From: G963668605 sp963668605
GTDB lineage: Bacteria > Acidobacteriota > Terriglobia > Bryobacterales > Bryobacteraceae
Assembly: GCA_963668605.1 (NCBI GenBank)
Contig: OY764903.1
Coordinates: 3,720,001 to 3,784,000 of the forward strand
Direction: 5' to 3'
Length of the DNA stretch: 64,000 nt
Program-made: the position numbers and the translations under genes
The notes under the pieces: model-generated
The model's database searches: none
Told to the model about the DNA's origin: nothing
The model's input: the letters and a program-made list of their open reading frames with translations, nothing else
Shown here: positions 1 through 9,169 of the stretch, one piece after another
Layout: the number at the start of each line of letters is the position of its first letter
Numbering within the stretch: the stretch's first letter is position 1

Positions 1-250
1 GCTATGTCCATGCGCTCGGCCTGTGGACATCCGGCGGTACATTTGCCGCACTGGTAACAATTAATTGTTTCCTCAGTGCGCGTCACCTTTCAATTTAGCA
101 CCGCACGATCCCAAACAGAAATGTTCTACAAAAAAACGGGGGCGGTTCGGCGCGCTGGGCCGGTCTTGAGCAGTGCTTCACGGCTGGGGCCACACTGGCT
201 CCCTGCCCTTCTCCCGCTCATGTTTGAATTCAAGATATCCATATCCTAAA
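1..250. other. Left edge, no supported gene
   Basis: No reading frame here has a convincing start, composition or recognisable domain. One rightward frame is open from the edge to a TAG near position 97 and could be the tail of a gene lying outside the window, but about 30 codons are too few to judge. The next gene starts at 251 or 260. Confidence 0.3.
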
Positions 251-1345
251 ATGGCAGGCATGTCTTCTCGGAGAATGTTTATCCTGCTGCTTTCCGCACT
301 CGTTTGCGATGCGGCCGACGCACAAACGGCCCGCAAGTCCGCAAAAGTGCCCGAACTGATGCGCTTCAAACGCGTGGCCGAGCCGAAAGAGGGCGCATTC
401 ACCATTCTGGTGCCGCAGGGCTGGCAAACCGCCGGCGGCATCGTGCGCGTTGATCCGAATCGCTCTGGCGGAGCGGGCAACGCAATCGCCGCCAAGTGCG
501 ATTTCACGGTGAAGCGCGACGCTGCGGGCACGGCCATGTTGCGCCTTTTGCCCGATACCAATTTCATCGACACGCGCAGCATGCCGGCCGGGCAGATGGG
601 CTTGTTTCCGCCGGGCAGCAACTACAACGGCATGACGGTGTATCCCGTGATGAACGCGGCGTCGTTTCTGGAGCGCGTGGCGTTCCGTTATGCGCATCCG
701 GGCGTCGCGGCGCCGCGCATGTTAGAGCGTAAACCGCTGCCAAGCCTGGTCAACGAAATGCGCCTGATGGGCAAGTGGATTCCCATCGTGAACCAGTTTA
801 ACTACGACGCAGCGGTGGTGAAGTTCGCCTATCTGGAGGGCGGTGTGAGCTACACCGAATCGATGGTGGCCGGCGTCGAGGACATGAGCAAGCTCGGCGC
901 GGGCATGTGGAGCAACAAGCGCTCGTTTCTCGCTCGGGCGCCCGCCAGTGAAACCGACGCGCTTGCGCCGGTCGCCTTCATCATTCTGAATTCAATCCAG
1001 ATCAATCACAATTGGATGGCCGGCGAGCTGCGCGGACAGATGACCCGCGCCGGCATCGCCTCCGAAACGCTGCGCTACATTCAGCAGATCGATCGCGAAA
1101 TCACAGAGCACCGCCGCCGCACCAACGCCGAGATCAACAACGACATGTACCTGACTCTCACTGGCCAGGAGGACTACGTCAACCCTTACACGAATGAAGT
1201 GGAGCGCGGTTCGAACGAATGGAAGCACCGCTGGGTGACGCCGGGCGGAGACGAGGTCTATTCGAACCGGGACGATTTCGACCCGAACCACGATCCCAAC
1301 GCGCGACGCAGCGACTGGAAACAAACACCGGTACGGAAGCGCTAG
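251..1345 (+). CDS. Secreted protein of unknown function
   Basis: A protein of about 364 residues with a Sec-type signal peptide (start MAGMSSRRMFILLL, cleavage likely after ...DAADAQ). The mature part has no family I recognise. Its C-terminal 60 residues carry an Asp/Asn/Tyr/Trp-rich stretch (TGQEDYVNPYTNEVERGSNE, then W-V-T-P-G-G-D-E-V-Y), a pattern common in periplasmic or secreted proteins of unknown function. The frame stays open upstream to 173, but that extension would bury the signal peptide, so ATG 251 (or ATG 260) is preferred. No good ribosome binding site precedes either. It is convergent with the efflux operon to its right. That the frame is coding is likely; the role is unknown. 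Confidence 0.7.
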   Translation: MAGMSSRRMFILLLSALVCDAADAQTARKSAKVPELMRFKRVAEPKEGAFTILVPQGWQTAGGIVRVDPNRSGGAGNAIAAKCDFTVKRDAAGTAMLRLLPDTNFIDTRSMPAGQMGLFPPGSNYNGMTVYPVMNAASFLERVAFRYAHPGVAAPRMLERKPLPSLVNEMRLMGKWIPIVNQFNYDAAVVKFAYLEGGVSYTESMVAGVEDMSKLGAGMWSNKRSFLARAPASETDALAPVAFIILNSIQINHNWMAGELRGQMTRAGIASETLRYIQQIDREITEHRRRTNAEINNDMYLTLTGQEDYVNPYTNEVERGSNEWKHRWVTPGGDEVYSNRDDFDPNHDPNARRSDWKQTPVRKR

Positions 1346-1466
1346 TGCAGGTTCCGTGAACTAAGGAGTTAATGGATAGGCCAATCCTACTGAGCAACCG
1401 CGCCAATCCTCTACCCTACCGGGATACATAATTTGCGTACTCAGGCCCCCACGAACAATCGTCACG

Positions 1467-2858
1467 TTACTGCCATCCGCCTCCGAGGGCGCGGTAGAGT
1501 TCGACGTACGAAAGCACCTCCTGCAGCCGCAGTTGCGCCAGCGTGAGCCTGCCCTGAAACAGGTTGCGTTCGGAGTCGAGCACCTGTAAATAGCTATCCA
1601 TGCCGCCCTGGTAGCGCAGCTTCGAAAGCCGTGAGCTTTCCTCCAGCGCGCGAACCAACCGGTCCTGCTGTGTTCGCTGCTCGCGCGTGTGATCGTAGCC
1701 CGCCAGCGCATCGGAGACTTCTCGCAACCCGGTATGGATGGCTTTTTGATACGCAATCACCATCTCGGTCTTCTGCGCTTGCGAGAGACGCACGCCAGCG
1801 CGCACCCGTCCGGCATCGAAGATGGGAAGCACGGCTGCCGGAGCGATGTTCGCCAGACGCGCCGGCCCGGTAAACAGGTCGCTCAAGGCGCGGCTCTGGC
1901 CGCCGAGGAAGCCAGTTAGAGAGATCTGCGGGAAATAGTTCGCCTTTGCAACACCGATCTGCGCGTTGGCTGCGATCAGTTGCTGCTCTGCCCGGCGAAT
2001 ATCCGGACGGCGCTCCAGCAGCGAAGACGGCAAACCCGGCGGCACTTGCGCCGGCAGGCCGAAACCATCCAAAGCCTTCCGTCGTGCGATCGGACCAGGC
2101 GGTCTGCCCAGCAGCAGGCTCAGCGCATTCTCGGCCTGCGCGATGTCGCGCTCGACCCTGGCGATCTGGGCCGTGGCCGTGTAGAGGAATTGCTCCGCCT
2201 GGTGAACTTCGAGGCCCGCCGTGGCCCCTTGGTCGTGGCGCAGTTGCACGAGGCGCAGATTGTTTTCTGCGATGTCACGCGTACCTCGCGCGATCTCCAA
2301 TTCCAGATCGCGCTCGCGCAGGGTGAAGTAGCCGCCGGCCGCGTCGCCGATGAGCGACACTAGCACGGCATTGCGCGCCTCCTCGGTGGCCAGGTATTGC
2401 GCGCGCGCCGATTCGTTCAGGCGGCGCACCCTGCCCCAAAAATCCAGTTCCCAGGAGAGCCCGCCGCCCGCCTGCGTGTAGCTCACGTCCATCGGCGTAC
2501 CGGCCTTCACCTGGCTGCTCGCGCCGGCGGAAGAACCGCGCGCGGCCGTGAACTCCGCTTGCGCCGCCACATACGGATACCGGGCGGCGCCTGCGATGCG
2601 AAACTGCTCGCGCGCTTCGAGCACCCGCTGGGACGCAATTCCCAGGTCGAAGTTCTTCTGGAGCGCTTCGGAGATGATTCCGTTGAGCGTTTCGTCCTGG
2701 AACAGGTCCACCCACTTCTTGTCGGCTAACGATGAGCCGGAAGCGGTTGCGCCCGGGAACTGGGACGGAATGGAGACGGCCGGCCGCTTGTAGTTTGGGC
2801 CGACAGCACAACCGGCCAACACGAGCGGCAATAGTAGATAGATATATCGGGTTCTCAT
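1467..2858 (-). CDS. RND efflux outer-membrane factor lipoprotein (NodT/OprM family)
   Basis: The outer-membrane channel of a tripartite efflux pump; it would form the trimeric TolC-like duct from periplasm to outside. The 463 residues start with a lipoprotein signal (MRTRYIYLLLPLVLAGC, lipobox LAGC, Cys17), followed by the family opening A-V-G-P-N-Y-K-R-P. Two outer-membrane-efflux-protein repeats follow, including the conserved stretch LLERRPDIRRAEQQLIAANA in the second half. Its ATG overlaps the stop of the pump gene by 4 nt (ATGA), so the two are translationally coupled. It is the last gene of the operon. The length is normal for NodT-type proteins. Confidence 0.93.
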   Translation of the reverse strand: MRTRYIYLLLPLVLAGCAVGPNYKRPAVSIPSQFPGATASGSSLADKKWVDLFQDETLNGIISEALQKNFDLGIASQRVLEAREQFRIAGAARYPYVAAQAEFTAARGSSAGASSQVKAGTPMDVSYTQAGGGLSWELDFWGRVRRLNESARAQYLATEEARNAVLVSLIGDAAGGYFTLRERDLELEIARGTRDIAENNLRLVQLRHDQGATAGLEVHQAEQFLYTATAQIARVERDIAQAENALSLLLGRPPGPIARRKALDGFGLPAQVPPGLPSSLLERRPDIRRAEQQLIAANAQIGVAKANYFPQISLTGFLGGQSRALSDLFTGPARLANIAPAAVLPIFDAGRVRAGVRLSQAQKTEMVIAYQKAIHTGLREVSDALAGYDHTREQRTQQDRLVRALEESSRLSKLRYQGGMDSYLQVLDSERNLFQGRLTLAQLRLQEVLSYVELYRALGGGWQ

Positions 2859-5800
2859 TCGGGCTGCTCCAAGGTCGGCCCGGCGCCGGCAACGGCCTTC
2901 GGCTCCCGCTCAATCACCCTCTGGATGACTAGGTAGAGCACGGGGACAAAGAAGATAGCAAGCAACGTGGCAGCGTTCATGCCGCCGAATACCGCGGTGC
3001 CGAGCGAACGGCGGGAAGCGCCGCCCGCGCCCGTCGCGACCAACAACGGCAGCACGCCGAGTATGAATGCGAACGAGGTCATTAGGATAGGTCGCAGCCG
3101 GAGGCTGGCGGCTTCCAGCGCCGCCTCCCGCGCGGAGCGACCGTGCTCCTGGCTCATGCGCGCATACTCCACGATCAGAATGGCGTTCTTGGCTGCCAGG
3201 CCGATCAGGGTCACAATGCCGATCTGGGTGTAGATATCGTACGGGTAGCTCCGCAGCCAAACCGCGAGCAGCGCGCCGAAAAGACCCAGAGGCACAGCCA
3301 TCAGCACCGCGAACGGAATCGACCAACTTTCATACAGCGCTGCAAGGAAAAGGAAGACCAACACTGCGGCGAAGCCGAAGATGACGCCCTCGTTGCCTTG
3401 CGCCGCTTTCTCCTGGTAAGTCGTACCGGTCCATTCATACGAATAGCCGGCGGGCAGCACGGTAGGAGCAAGCTCCTCCATCGCTTTCACTGCCTGGCCG
3501 CTGCTATAGCCCTGCGCGGGGCCGCCCAGCACCTGGACGGCGCGATACCGGTTATAGCGATACACGATGTCGGGTCCGGCGGTCCGCTCAACGGTCGCGA
3601 GCGTTCCGAGCGGCACCATACCGCCGTCGCCGTTGCGCACATAGAAGCGGTTGATATCGGTGGGTTTGGTGCGGAACTGCGGCTCGGCCTGCACCAGCAC
3701 CTGCCACGTCCGCCCGAAAACGTTGAAGTCGTTCACATAGAGCCCTCCCAAAAAAGTCTGGAGCGTGTTGTAAGTGTCCGTGACCGGGATGCCGAGCGTC
3801 TGCACCTTGGCCAGATCCACGTCCACCTTGTAGGCGGGGACGTTGGGACGGAAGGTGGTGACCACGTTGCGCAGCTCCGGCCGCTTTGCAGCGGCCTGCA
3901 CCAACACATCGGCAGTCTGGGCCAGGTCTTGTACGCTGCCGCCGGTGCGGTCCTCGATCATGAATTGGAATCCGCCGGTGGTGCTGAGACCCTGAATGGG
4001 CGGCAGTCCGAACGCATAGACCAACGCCTCCGGCACCTTGGCGAACTCGCGCTGCATTCGCCCCAAAATGGCCTGCAACTGCTCCTCCTTCGAGGTGCGC
4101 TCGTCCCAAGGCTTCAGGCGAGTGATGACCGTGGCAACGTTGGAGCTACTGGTGCGGGTGGCAACGTCCATGCCGCCGAGGGTAAAGGTTCCGGAGACGC
4201 CGGGCAAACTGGATACAATCTCCTCGACCTTGTGTGTGGCGGCGTCGGTCCGCTGTGTGGATGCGCCGTCGGGCAGCCTCAGGGAAACGAATAGCGTGCC
4301 TTGGTCCTCTTCGGGCAGGAAGCTAGTGGGCAGAATCTTGAACAACGTTCCGGTCGCGAACCAGCAGCAGAGCAGCGCGGCTATCGCCAGCGCCGATTTA
4401 CGCATGAGCGCACCCACGCCGGCGAGATACCGGTTTCTGGTCCAGTCGAACACGCGGTTGAACCCTCCGAAGAATCTGGCCAACAAGCCGCGGCTCTGGC
4501 CAGTGGGACGCAGGATGATTGCGCTTAGGGCGGGACTGAGCGAGAGAGCGTTAAACGCCGAGAGCAGCACGGATACGGCGATGGTGATCGCGAACTGCTT
4601 ATAGATCTGGCCGCTTATGCCGCCCATGAAAGCCACAGGGATGAACGCCGCAGCGAGGATGAAGGCAATCGCCACCACAGGCCCGGAGACCTCGCGCATG
4701 GCCTGGATGGTGGCTTCGCGCGGCTTCATGCCTTGGTCGATCTTGTGTTGCACTGCTTCCACCACCACGATCGCGTCGTCCACCACGATACCGATGGCCA
4801 ACACCAGGCCGAACATGCTCGTCAAGTTGATGGAGAAACCGAGGAGCGGGAAGAGCGCGAACGTCCCGACGATCGCAACTGGGACTGTGAGCAGCGGGAT
4901 CAGTGTGGCGCGCCAGTTTTGCAGGAACACGAACACTACCAGGATGACCAGGGCGATGGCTTCGAACAATGTCACGAGAACTTCGTGAATGGCGGCGCGT
5001 ACGAACACCGTGGAATCGTACGGGATCATGTAGTCCACGCCCGGCGGGAAGTTCTTTTTGGCTTCCTCCATGAATTTCCGCACGCGGTCTGCGGTAGCCA
5101 CGGCGTTGGCGCCGGGTGAGAGATACACTATCAGGTTGCCCGATGTCGTCCCGTTCACACGGTTGAAGCCGCTGTAGGTTTGCGAGCCGAGATTCACGCG
5201 GCCGATGTCGCCGATGCGCAGCAGGGAAGTATCCGGCCGCGCGCGCAGCACGATATCCTCAAACTGCCGTGGATCCACTAATCGGCCGGGCGCGGTCACG
5301 GAGTACTGGAAATCTGTCTGCGAGGGCGATGGAGGCTGCCCGAGCATTCCCGCCGGATTCTGGCGATTCTGCGCCTGAATGGCACTACTCACGTCGCTGG
5401 AGGTGACGCCCAGCTTGGCCATCTTGTCCGGGTCGACCCACACGCGCATGGAGTAGATCTGGTTCGCACCCAGTCGGGCTTCGCCAACGCCCTCGATGCT
5501 GCCCACCTGGCTGAGTAGATTGATCTGTGCGTAGTTAGTCAGAAACAGCGAATCGTAGCGCTTGTCATTCGAGACCAGGCTGATGCTGGTAAGGAATGCC
5601 GTGGACACCTTCTTCACCGTGACGCCTTGCCTCTGCACTTCAGCAGGCAGCCGCGGCATCGCAATATTCACGCGGTTCTGCGTCTGCACCGTAGCGATAT
5701 CGGGATTGGTGCCCAACTTGAAGGTCACCTGGATGTTGAGCGCGCCTTCGTTGGTACTGCTGGAAAGGAAATACAACATTCCGTCGAGACCGATCAACTG

Positions 5801-6001
5801 CTCCTCAATCGGCTGCGCGACGGTTTTCTCCAGGTCCTGGGAGTTGCCGCCCAGGTATGTGGCGCTGATTTGCACGACCGGTGGGACCACCTCGGGGTAG
5901 TTCGCTACCGGCAGCGTGGGGATTGCCACGGCTCCCAGAATCACAATCACGATGGCGATTACCATCGCGAATACGGGGTGGTCGATAAAAAACCGCGCCA
6001 T
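2855..6001 (-). CDS. RND efflux pump inner-membrane transporter (AcrB/MexB, HAE1 family)
   Basis: Proton-driven drug/hydrophobe exporter of the inner membrane, 1048 residues, the normal length for the AcrB family. The N-terminus MARFFIDHPVFAMVIAIVIV is typical, with the first transmembrane helix straight after FFIDHP. Proton-relay residues are present: the paired Asp in transmembrane helix 4 (GIVVDDAIVVVE) and the Lys of helix 10 (AAKNAILIVEYA). Two large periplasmic pore/docking regions lie between helices 1-2 and 7-8. It starts 2 nt after the stop of the membrane fusion gene and overlaps the outer-membrane factor gene by 4 nt. Substrates cannot be read from sequence. Confidence 0.96.
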   Translation of the reverse strand: MARFFIDHPVFAMVIAIVIVILGAVAIPTLPVANYPEVVPPVVQISATYLGGNSQDLEKTVAQPIEEQLIGLDGMLYFLSSSTNEGALNIQVTFKLGTNPDIATVQTQNRVNIAMPRLPAEVQRQGVTVKKVSTAFLTSISLVSNDKRYDSLFLTNYAQINLLSQVGSIEGVGEARLGANQIYSMRVWVDPDKMAKLGVTSSDVSSAIQAQNRQNPAGMLGQPPSPSQTDFQYSVTAPGRLVDPRQFEDIVLRARPDTSLLRIGDIGRVNLGSQTYSGFNRVNGTTSGNLIVYLSPGANAVATADRVRKFMEEAKKNFPPGVDYMIPYDSTVFVRAAIHEVLVTLFEAIALVILVVFVFLQNWRATLIPLLTVPVAIVGTFALFPLLGFSINLTSMFGLVLAIGIVVDDAIVVVEAVQHKIDQGMKPREATIQAMREVSGPVVAIAFILAAAFIPVAFMGGISGQIYKQFAITIAVSVLLSAFNALSLSPALSAIILRPTGQSRGLLARFFGGFNRVFDWTRNRYLAGVGALMRKSALAIAALLCCWFATGTLFKILPTSFLPEEDQGTLFVSLRLPDGASTQRTDAATHKVEEIVSSLPGVSGTFTLGGMDVATRTSSSNVATVITRLKPWDERTSKEEQLQAILGRMQREFAKVPEALVYAFGLPPIQGLSTTGGFQFMIEDRTGGSVQDLAQTADVLVQAAAKRPELRNVVTTFRPNVPAYKVDVDLAKVQTLGIPVTDTYNTLQTFLGGLYVNDFNVFGRTWQVLVQAEPQFRTKPTDINRFYVRNGDGGMVPLGTLATVERTAGPDIVYRYNRYRAVQVLGGPAQGYSSGQAVKAMEELAPTVLPAGYSYEWTGTTYQEKAAQGNEGVIFGFAAVLVFLFLAALYESWSIPFAVLMAVPLGLFGALLAVWLRSYPYDIYTQIGIVTLIGLAAKNAILIVEYARMSQEHGRSAREAALEAASLRLRPILMTSFAFILGVLPLLVATGAGGASRRSLGTAVFGGMNAATLLAIFFVPVLYLVIQRVIEREPKAVAGAGPTLEQPE

Positions 6002-6003
6002 GA

Positions 6004-7320
6004 TTACTCTCCCGTACCTGTCTCAGTGCGTCCAGCCGCGCGGTACGGCTGCGCCTGCACAATAGCTCCGGGCCGCACTCGCAATTGGCCTTCGACGATC
6101 ACGCGGTCGCCCGGCTGCAGGCCCTGCTCAATCACCCAGAGTTCTCCGACTCGCGGGCCGGTCCGGACGGGGCGCGATTGCACTTTGTTGTCCGGCCCCA
6201 CAGTGTAGACCGTCTGCAGATTTTGTAACTGCTGTACGGCGCGCTGGGGTACCGCGATGGCAGCTTTGCGCTCATCCACCTGAACGCGCACGCGGCCGAA
6301 CTGGCCGGGGAGAATTTTCTGCGCCGGGTTCGGAAAGCTCGCTTGCAGTTCCAGGGTGCCAGTCTTGGAATCCACTTGGTTTAGCGTGTTCTCAACCCGG
6401 CCTTTCTGCGGAAACTCGCTATTGTCGGCCAGGACCAGGCTCGCCTTGAGCTGCCCGGCCAGCGCTTTGTGCCCGCGCTGCATCCAGCCGAGGTACTCCG
6501 ACTCGGTTACCTTGAAACGCACCCAAATCGGACCGAGCGGCACAATTGTGGTGAGCGGTTGCGGGGAGTTGGGCGTCACGAGGCCACCGACGGGAATCAG
6601 CGATTCGCCGATACGCCCGTCGATGCGCGCGCGTATCGTGCCGTATTGCAGGTTCAGCTCCGCCGTCTCGACCGCCGCCTTGAGCGATTCCATCTTCGCC
6701 TGCATGGCGGCGATTTGGGTCCGCGTCGAAAGGCCGTTCTGCTCCACGTTGGCCTTGTTCGCGTTGACGATGGCTTCGTTGGCTTTCAGCGACGCGGAAG
6801 CGGCGTCCAGGTCCTGCTTCGAAGCGGCGTCGGCTTCGACCAGCGGGCGAAGGCGCTCGTAGTCCTGCCTCGCCTTGGTCAGGGTTGCATTCGCCGAGGC
6901 CAGATTGGCCTGAGCCTGAGCCATCGAAACCTGCCGGCGCGCAAACTCCAGGTCCGCCTCGGCCTGCCGCAGGTTGCCCTTGGCCTGCTGCAGCGCGGCT
7001 TCGTAGGGCCGCAGGTCGAGCACGTACAGAATCTGTCCGGCGCGGACCTCCGAGCCCGGCTTGAACAACCAGCGCTCGATGTAACCTTCCACCCGACCGC
7101 GCACCTCCACCATGTCGCGGGCATAGGTCTGGGCGGGAAACTCCGCTTCAATCGGGATGTCCGCCGGCTTCACGTCCACAACCAGGACGGATGGCGGCGG
7201 GGGCGCCGCGCTCACTGTCTTCGCGCGTGACGCGCTGCAACCCGCCAGCGCCAGTGCGCCCGAAAGCGCCACGAAAGCCGTCAATAATCCAGAGTGCTTC
7301 GCTACGGTCGTCATCTTCAT
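6004..7320 (-). CDS. RND efflux membrane fusion protein (AcrA/MexA family)
   Basis: The periplasmic adaptor joining the inner-membrane pump to the outer-membrane channel. It has 438 residues with a lipoprotein signal (lipobox ALAGC, Cys28). Biotinyl-lipoyl-like halves flank a long helical hairpin rich in Ala, Gln and Leu (about residues 100-230). A beta-barrel segment follows (PLGPIWVRFKVTESEYLGW) and then a membrane-proximal domain near the C-terminus. The start ATG overlaps the TetR stop by 4 nt, which argues for one transcript: tetR - fusion protein - pump - outer-membrane factor. The tail after the last domain (AQPYRAAGRTETGTGE) is low-complexity. Confidence 0.94.
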   Translation of the reverse strand: MKMTTVAKHSGLLTAFVALSGALALAGCSASRAKTVSAAPPPPSVLVVDVKPADIPIEAEFPAQTYARDMVEVRGRVEGYIERWLFKPGSEVRAGQILYVLDLRPYEAALQQAKGNLRQAEADLEFARRQVSMAQAQANLASANATLTKARQDYERLRPLVEADAASKQDLDAASASLKANEAIVNANKANVEQNGLSTRTQIAAMQAKMESLKAAVETAELNLQYGTIRARIDGRIGESLIPVGGLVTPNSPQPLTTIVPLGPIWVRFKVTESEYLGWMQRGHKALAGQLKASLVLADNSEFPQKGRVENTLNQVDSKTGTLELQASFPNPAQKILPGQFGRVRVQVDERKAAIAVPQRAVQQLQNLQTVYTVGPDNKVQSRPVRTGPRVGELWVIEQGLQPGDRVIVEGQLRVRPGAIVQAQPYRAAGRTETGTGE

Positions 7321-7964
7321 TTGCTTTCCGTTTGCCTCTCTTGCTGGCCGCTTTGGGTTGGCGCAAGCCCATTCCAGATCAGGTCGAACAACAGTTCGAT
7401 ATCCTCCTCGGCGGTGCCGTTGGAGCAGCCCAGCAATCTCTGCGTCACCAGACCTCGCGTGATCTCATACACGATGAACCCGGCGGCGTCCGGGCGCACC
7501 GGGCGGATCTGTCCCTGCTCGGCCGCCTGACGGAGGACCTCTCCGAGCGCCTTCGTCTGCCGGAGATACAGCGCGCGAAATTCTTTGTTCAGGCACGCGG
7601 CCCGCATGTTCCCGAACTCGGCGTGGTAGATGGCCACGAAATCCCGGTTCTGTTCGGCGTAATGCACGCGCGCCGTGACGTAGGCCCGAATCTTTTCGGC
7701 GGCGGTCGGAGCGGCCTCCATGGTGCGCATCGTCTCTTCGGTCAGGTCGGCGAATCCGCAGCGCAACGCTTCGAGGTAGACGTCGCGCTTGGAAGGGAAG
7801 TAGAGATAAACGGTGCCCTTGGCCACTCCCGCCGCTTCGGCGATCTCGTCCATGGTGGCGTTTTCGAAGCCCTTGCGCGCGAATACCTTGCGCGCGGCTT
7901 CCAGAATCTCCCCGCAACGGAATTCGCAGATTACGTCGTGTTTGCTCTTCTTCGGCTTGATCAT
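7317..7964 (-). CDS. TetR/AcrR family transcriptional regulator of the efflux operon
   Basis: Probable ligand-responsive repressor, 215 residues. The N-terminal helix-turn-helix is clear: ILEAARKVFARKGFENATMD, then a turn and recognition helix ending VAKGTVYLYFPSKRD (about residues 19-65). The C-terminal all-helical ligand domain is divergent, as usual. It is the first gene of the leftward efflux operon. A 14-bp palindrome lies 2 nt upstream of its ATG and directly after a -10 box, so autorepression together with the three pump genes is likely. A basic, Lys-rich N-terminus precedes the DNA-binding domain. Confidence 0.93.
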   Translation of the reverse strand: MIKPKKSKHDVICEFRCGEILEAARKVFARKGFENATMDEIAEAAGVAKGTVYLYFPSKRDVYLEALRCGFADLTEETMRTMEAAPTAAEKIRAYVTARVHYAEQNRDFVAIYHAEFGNMRAACLNKEFRALYLRQTKALGEVLRQAAEQGQIRPVRPDAAGFIVYEITRGLVTQRLLGCSNGTAEEDIELLFDLIWNGLAPTQSGQQERQTESK

Positions 7965-7966
7965 TC

Positions 7967-7980
7967 TGACTATATGGTCA
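7967..7980. promoter_or_regulatory. Palindromic TetR-type operator
   Basis: The sequence TGACTATATGGTCA is an inverted repeat (TGAC...GTCA, six of seven pairs matching). It lies between the -10 box at 7985-7990 and the tetR start codon at 7964, where repressor binding would cover the transcription start. That it binds the adjacent TetR protein is inferred from position and symmetry. Confidence 0.65.
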
Positions 7981-7984
7981 GTGT

Positions 7985-7990
7985 ATCATA
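7985..7990 (-). promoter_or_regulatory. -10 box of the efflux operon
   Basis: Read on the minus strand this is TATGAT, five of six matching the consensus. The predicted transcription start falls inside the adjacent operator, giving a leader of about 15 nt or less before the tetR ATG. No good -35 box was found 16-18 nt upstream. Confidence 0.45.
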
Positions 7991-8048
7991 CTCATTAGAC
8001 AATCACCTGAACGCATGAGATCACTCGGCTGCCGCATCGCCGCTCAGA

Positions 8049-8054
8049 TATAAT
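8049..8054 (+). promoter_or_regulatory. Consensus -10 box before the small secreted-protein gene
   Basis: A perfect TATAAT lies so that transcription would begin about 7 nt later, at or next to the ATG at 8061. If real, this is a leaderless transcript. It diverges from the efflux operon promoter about 60 nt away. The -35 region is poor. Confidence 0.4.
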
Positions 8055-8060
8055 GGATGC

Positions 8061-8414
8061 ATGGGCAGCTCCGGGGCGGTCTTTCGACGTCAACTGACGG
8101 CATCTTTCGCCGTCATTGTCATCGCCCTTGCATGCCTTTCGCCTGGCTCACTCAGCAGTACTGAGGGTGTGCGAACATGCGGCCCGCCGGCAATCCAGGC
8201 GGGAGTTTCCCCACATCTGGCGCTTGTTGCACAAAACCGCGGCAAACAGCAGCTCCTCAGCGTTAACGTCGCCGTATTAGCGGAGCCCATCGGCGCGGTT
8301 CCGATCACTCCAGCGACGGCCATTCTGACCGCACTCTGCCCCGAATCCTTAGGGACCGCCCTGCTTCGTGTTGACGGCAGCCGGGCGCCACCGCAACTCC
8401 TTCAGTTCGCATAA
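8061..8414 (+). CDS. Small secreted protein, unknown
   Basis: A frame of 117 residues with a hydrophobic N-terminal segment (FAVIVIALACLSPGSLSS, about residues 15-32) that could be a signal peptide or membrane anchor. The rest is Ala/Leu/Pro-rich and I recognise no domain. Support comes from the perfect -10 box just upstream and the lack of any competing gene on the other strand. There is no ribosome binding site, which fits a leaderless message. It lies head-to-head with the tetR efflux operon. It may still be a chance frame in GC-rich DNA. Confidence 0.4.
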   Translation: MGSSGAVFRRQLTASFAVIVIALACLSPGSLSSTEGVRTCGPPAIQAGVSPHLALVAQNRGKQQLLSVNVAVLAEPIGAVPITPATAILTALCPESLGTALLRVDGSRAPPQLLQFA

Positions 8415-8479
8415 TCACAGTTTTTGAAGCAGCGGCACAATCGCTATTACTACGTGTGTTTGAACAAGGAGTCGTGTAC

Positions 8480-8644
8480 ATGCAGAAGCATTCATCAGAT
8501 ACAGACAATCTCAAGAGAGACGATTCGGCTGTTCCCTCTCAATCCCTGACAGTTACAGAGAACCTCATTTTGACAATCAAAATATTGATCGTCGCCGGTC
8601 TCATCATTGGAGCCCTGTGGGCATTTGACCGCCTCATGGAATAG
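8480..8644 (+). CDS. Small single-pass membrane protein, unknown
   Basis: A 54-residue protein: a charged, hydrophilic N-terminus (MQKHSSDTDNLKRDDSAV) followed by one transmembrane helix (about residues 29-49, ILTIKILIVAGLIIGALWAF) and a very short tail. ATG 8480 is chosen over the in-frame ATG at 8456 because AAGGAG at 8466-8471 sits 8 nt before it. The good ribosome site and clean amphipathic layout make it a likely real small gene. The predicted orientation is N-in or N-out with one span; function unknown. It is convergent with the UPF0303 gene. Confidence 0.6.
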   Translation: MQKHSSDTDNLKRDDSAVPSQSLTVTENLILTIKILIVAGLIIGALWAFDRLME

Positions 8645-8668
8645 CCGAGGCGTAACGTCTACTGAATT

Positions 8669-9169
8669 CTATTCGGGCTTGGGCAGAGCAAGGCTGGAAT
8701 AGTCGTGGCCGATTTCGGCGCAGAGGGCTTCTACGGCAAGTTCGTGGTCTGAGCGGCCAGGCAGACCGGAGACAGTCACGCTGCCAATCACACCGGCGCT
8801 GCTGACAGTGATCGGAAACGAGCCGCCGTGCGGAGCAAAATCGGCGGTCTCGAGCCCGTGTTTTTCGAGCATGGTCATGTTCAATTTCTGCAGTTCCAGA
8901 CCGATGCGCAGCGAACTGCGATGGAAGCGTGCCACCAGATTGCTTTTGCGGCGGACCCATTCAACGTTGTCAGGCGACGTTCCGGCGAAAGCCGTGTAAA
9001 AGAGCGGCTGGCCGAAGCGGCGCACATCGAAGACTATCGAGAGTTTGCGCGCCAAGGCAAGCTCACGCACGCGCATACCGAGCCGCCACGCGATGTCTTC
9101 ATCAAAGCGGGCGAACTGAAGGGTGCGCTCCTGAACAGCAATCATTTCGAGATCGAGATCTATAGCCAT
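8669..9169 (-). CDS. UPF0303 / heme-degrading-domain-like (DUF336, GlcG/HbpS) protein
   Basis: About 166 residues. The central part (LRIGLELQKLNMTMLEKHGL, then D-F-A-P-H-G-G-S-F-P-I) and the glycine-rich end (VIGSVTVSGLPGRSDHELAV) are characteristic of the UPF0303 branch of the GlcG/HbpS fold. Members of this fold bind heme or small ligands, but the biochemical role of UPF0303 proteins is not established. The frame could begin at a TTG three codons upstream (9178); ATG 9169 is preferred for lack of a better ribosome site. It is probably cytoplasmic, with no signal peptide, and monocistronic. Confidence 0.75.
   Translation of the reverse strand: MAIDLDLEMIAVQERTLQFARFDEDIAWRLGMRVRELALARKLSIVFDVRRFGQPLFYTAFAGTSPDNVEWVRRKSNLVARFHRSSLRIGLELQKLNMTMLEKHGLETADFAPHGGSFPITVSSAGVIGSVTVSGLPGRSDHELAVEALCAEIGHDYSSLALPKPE

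Noticed and set aside
3143..4294. Rightward open frame (383 codons) antisense to the RND pump
   Set aside because: The pump on the opposite strand is unmistakable; this frame has a shadow-like composition.
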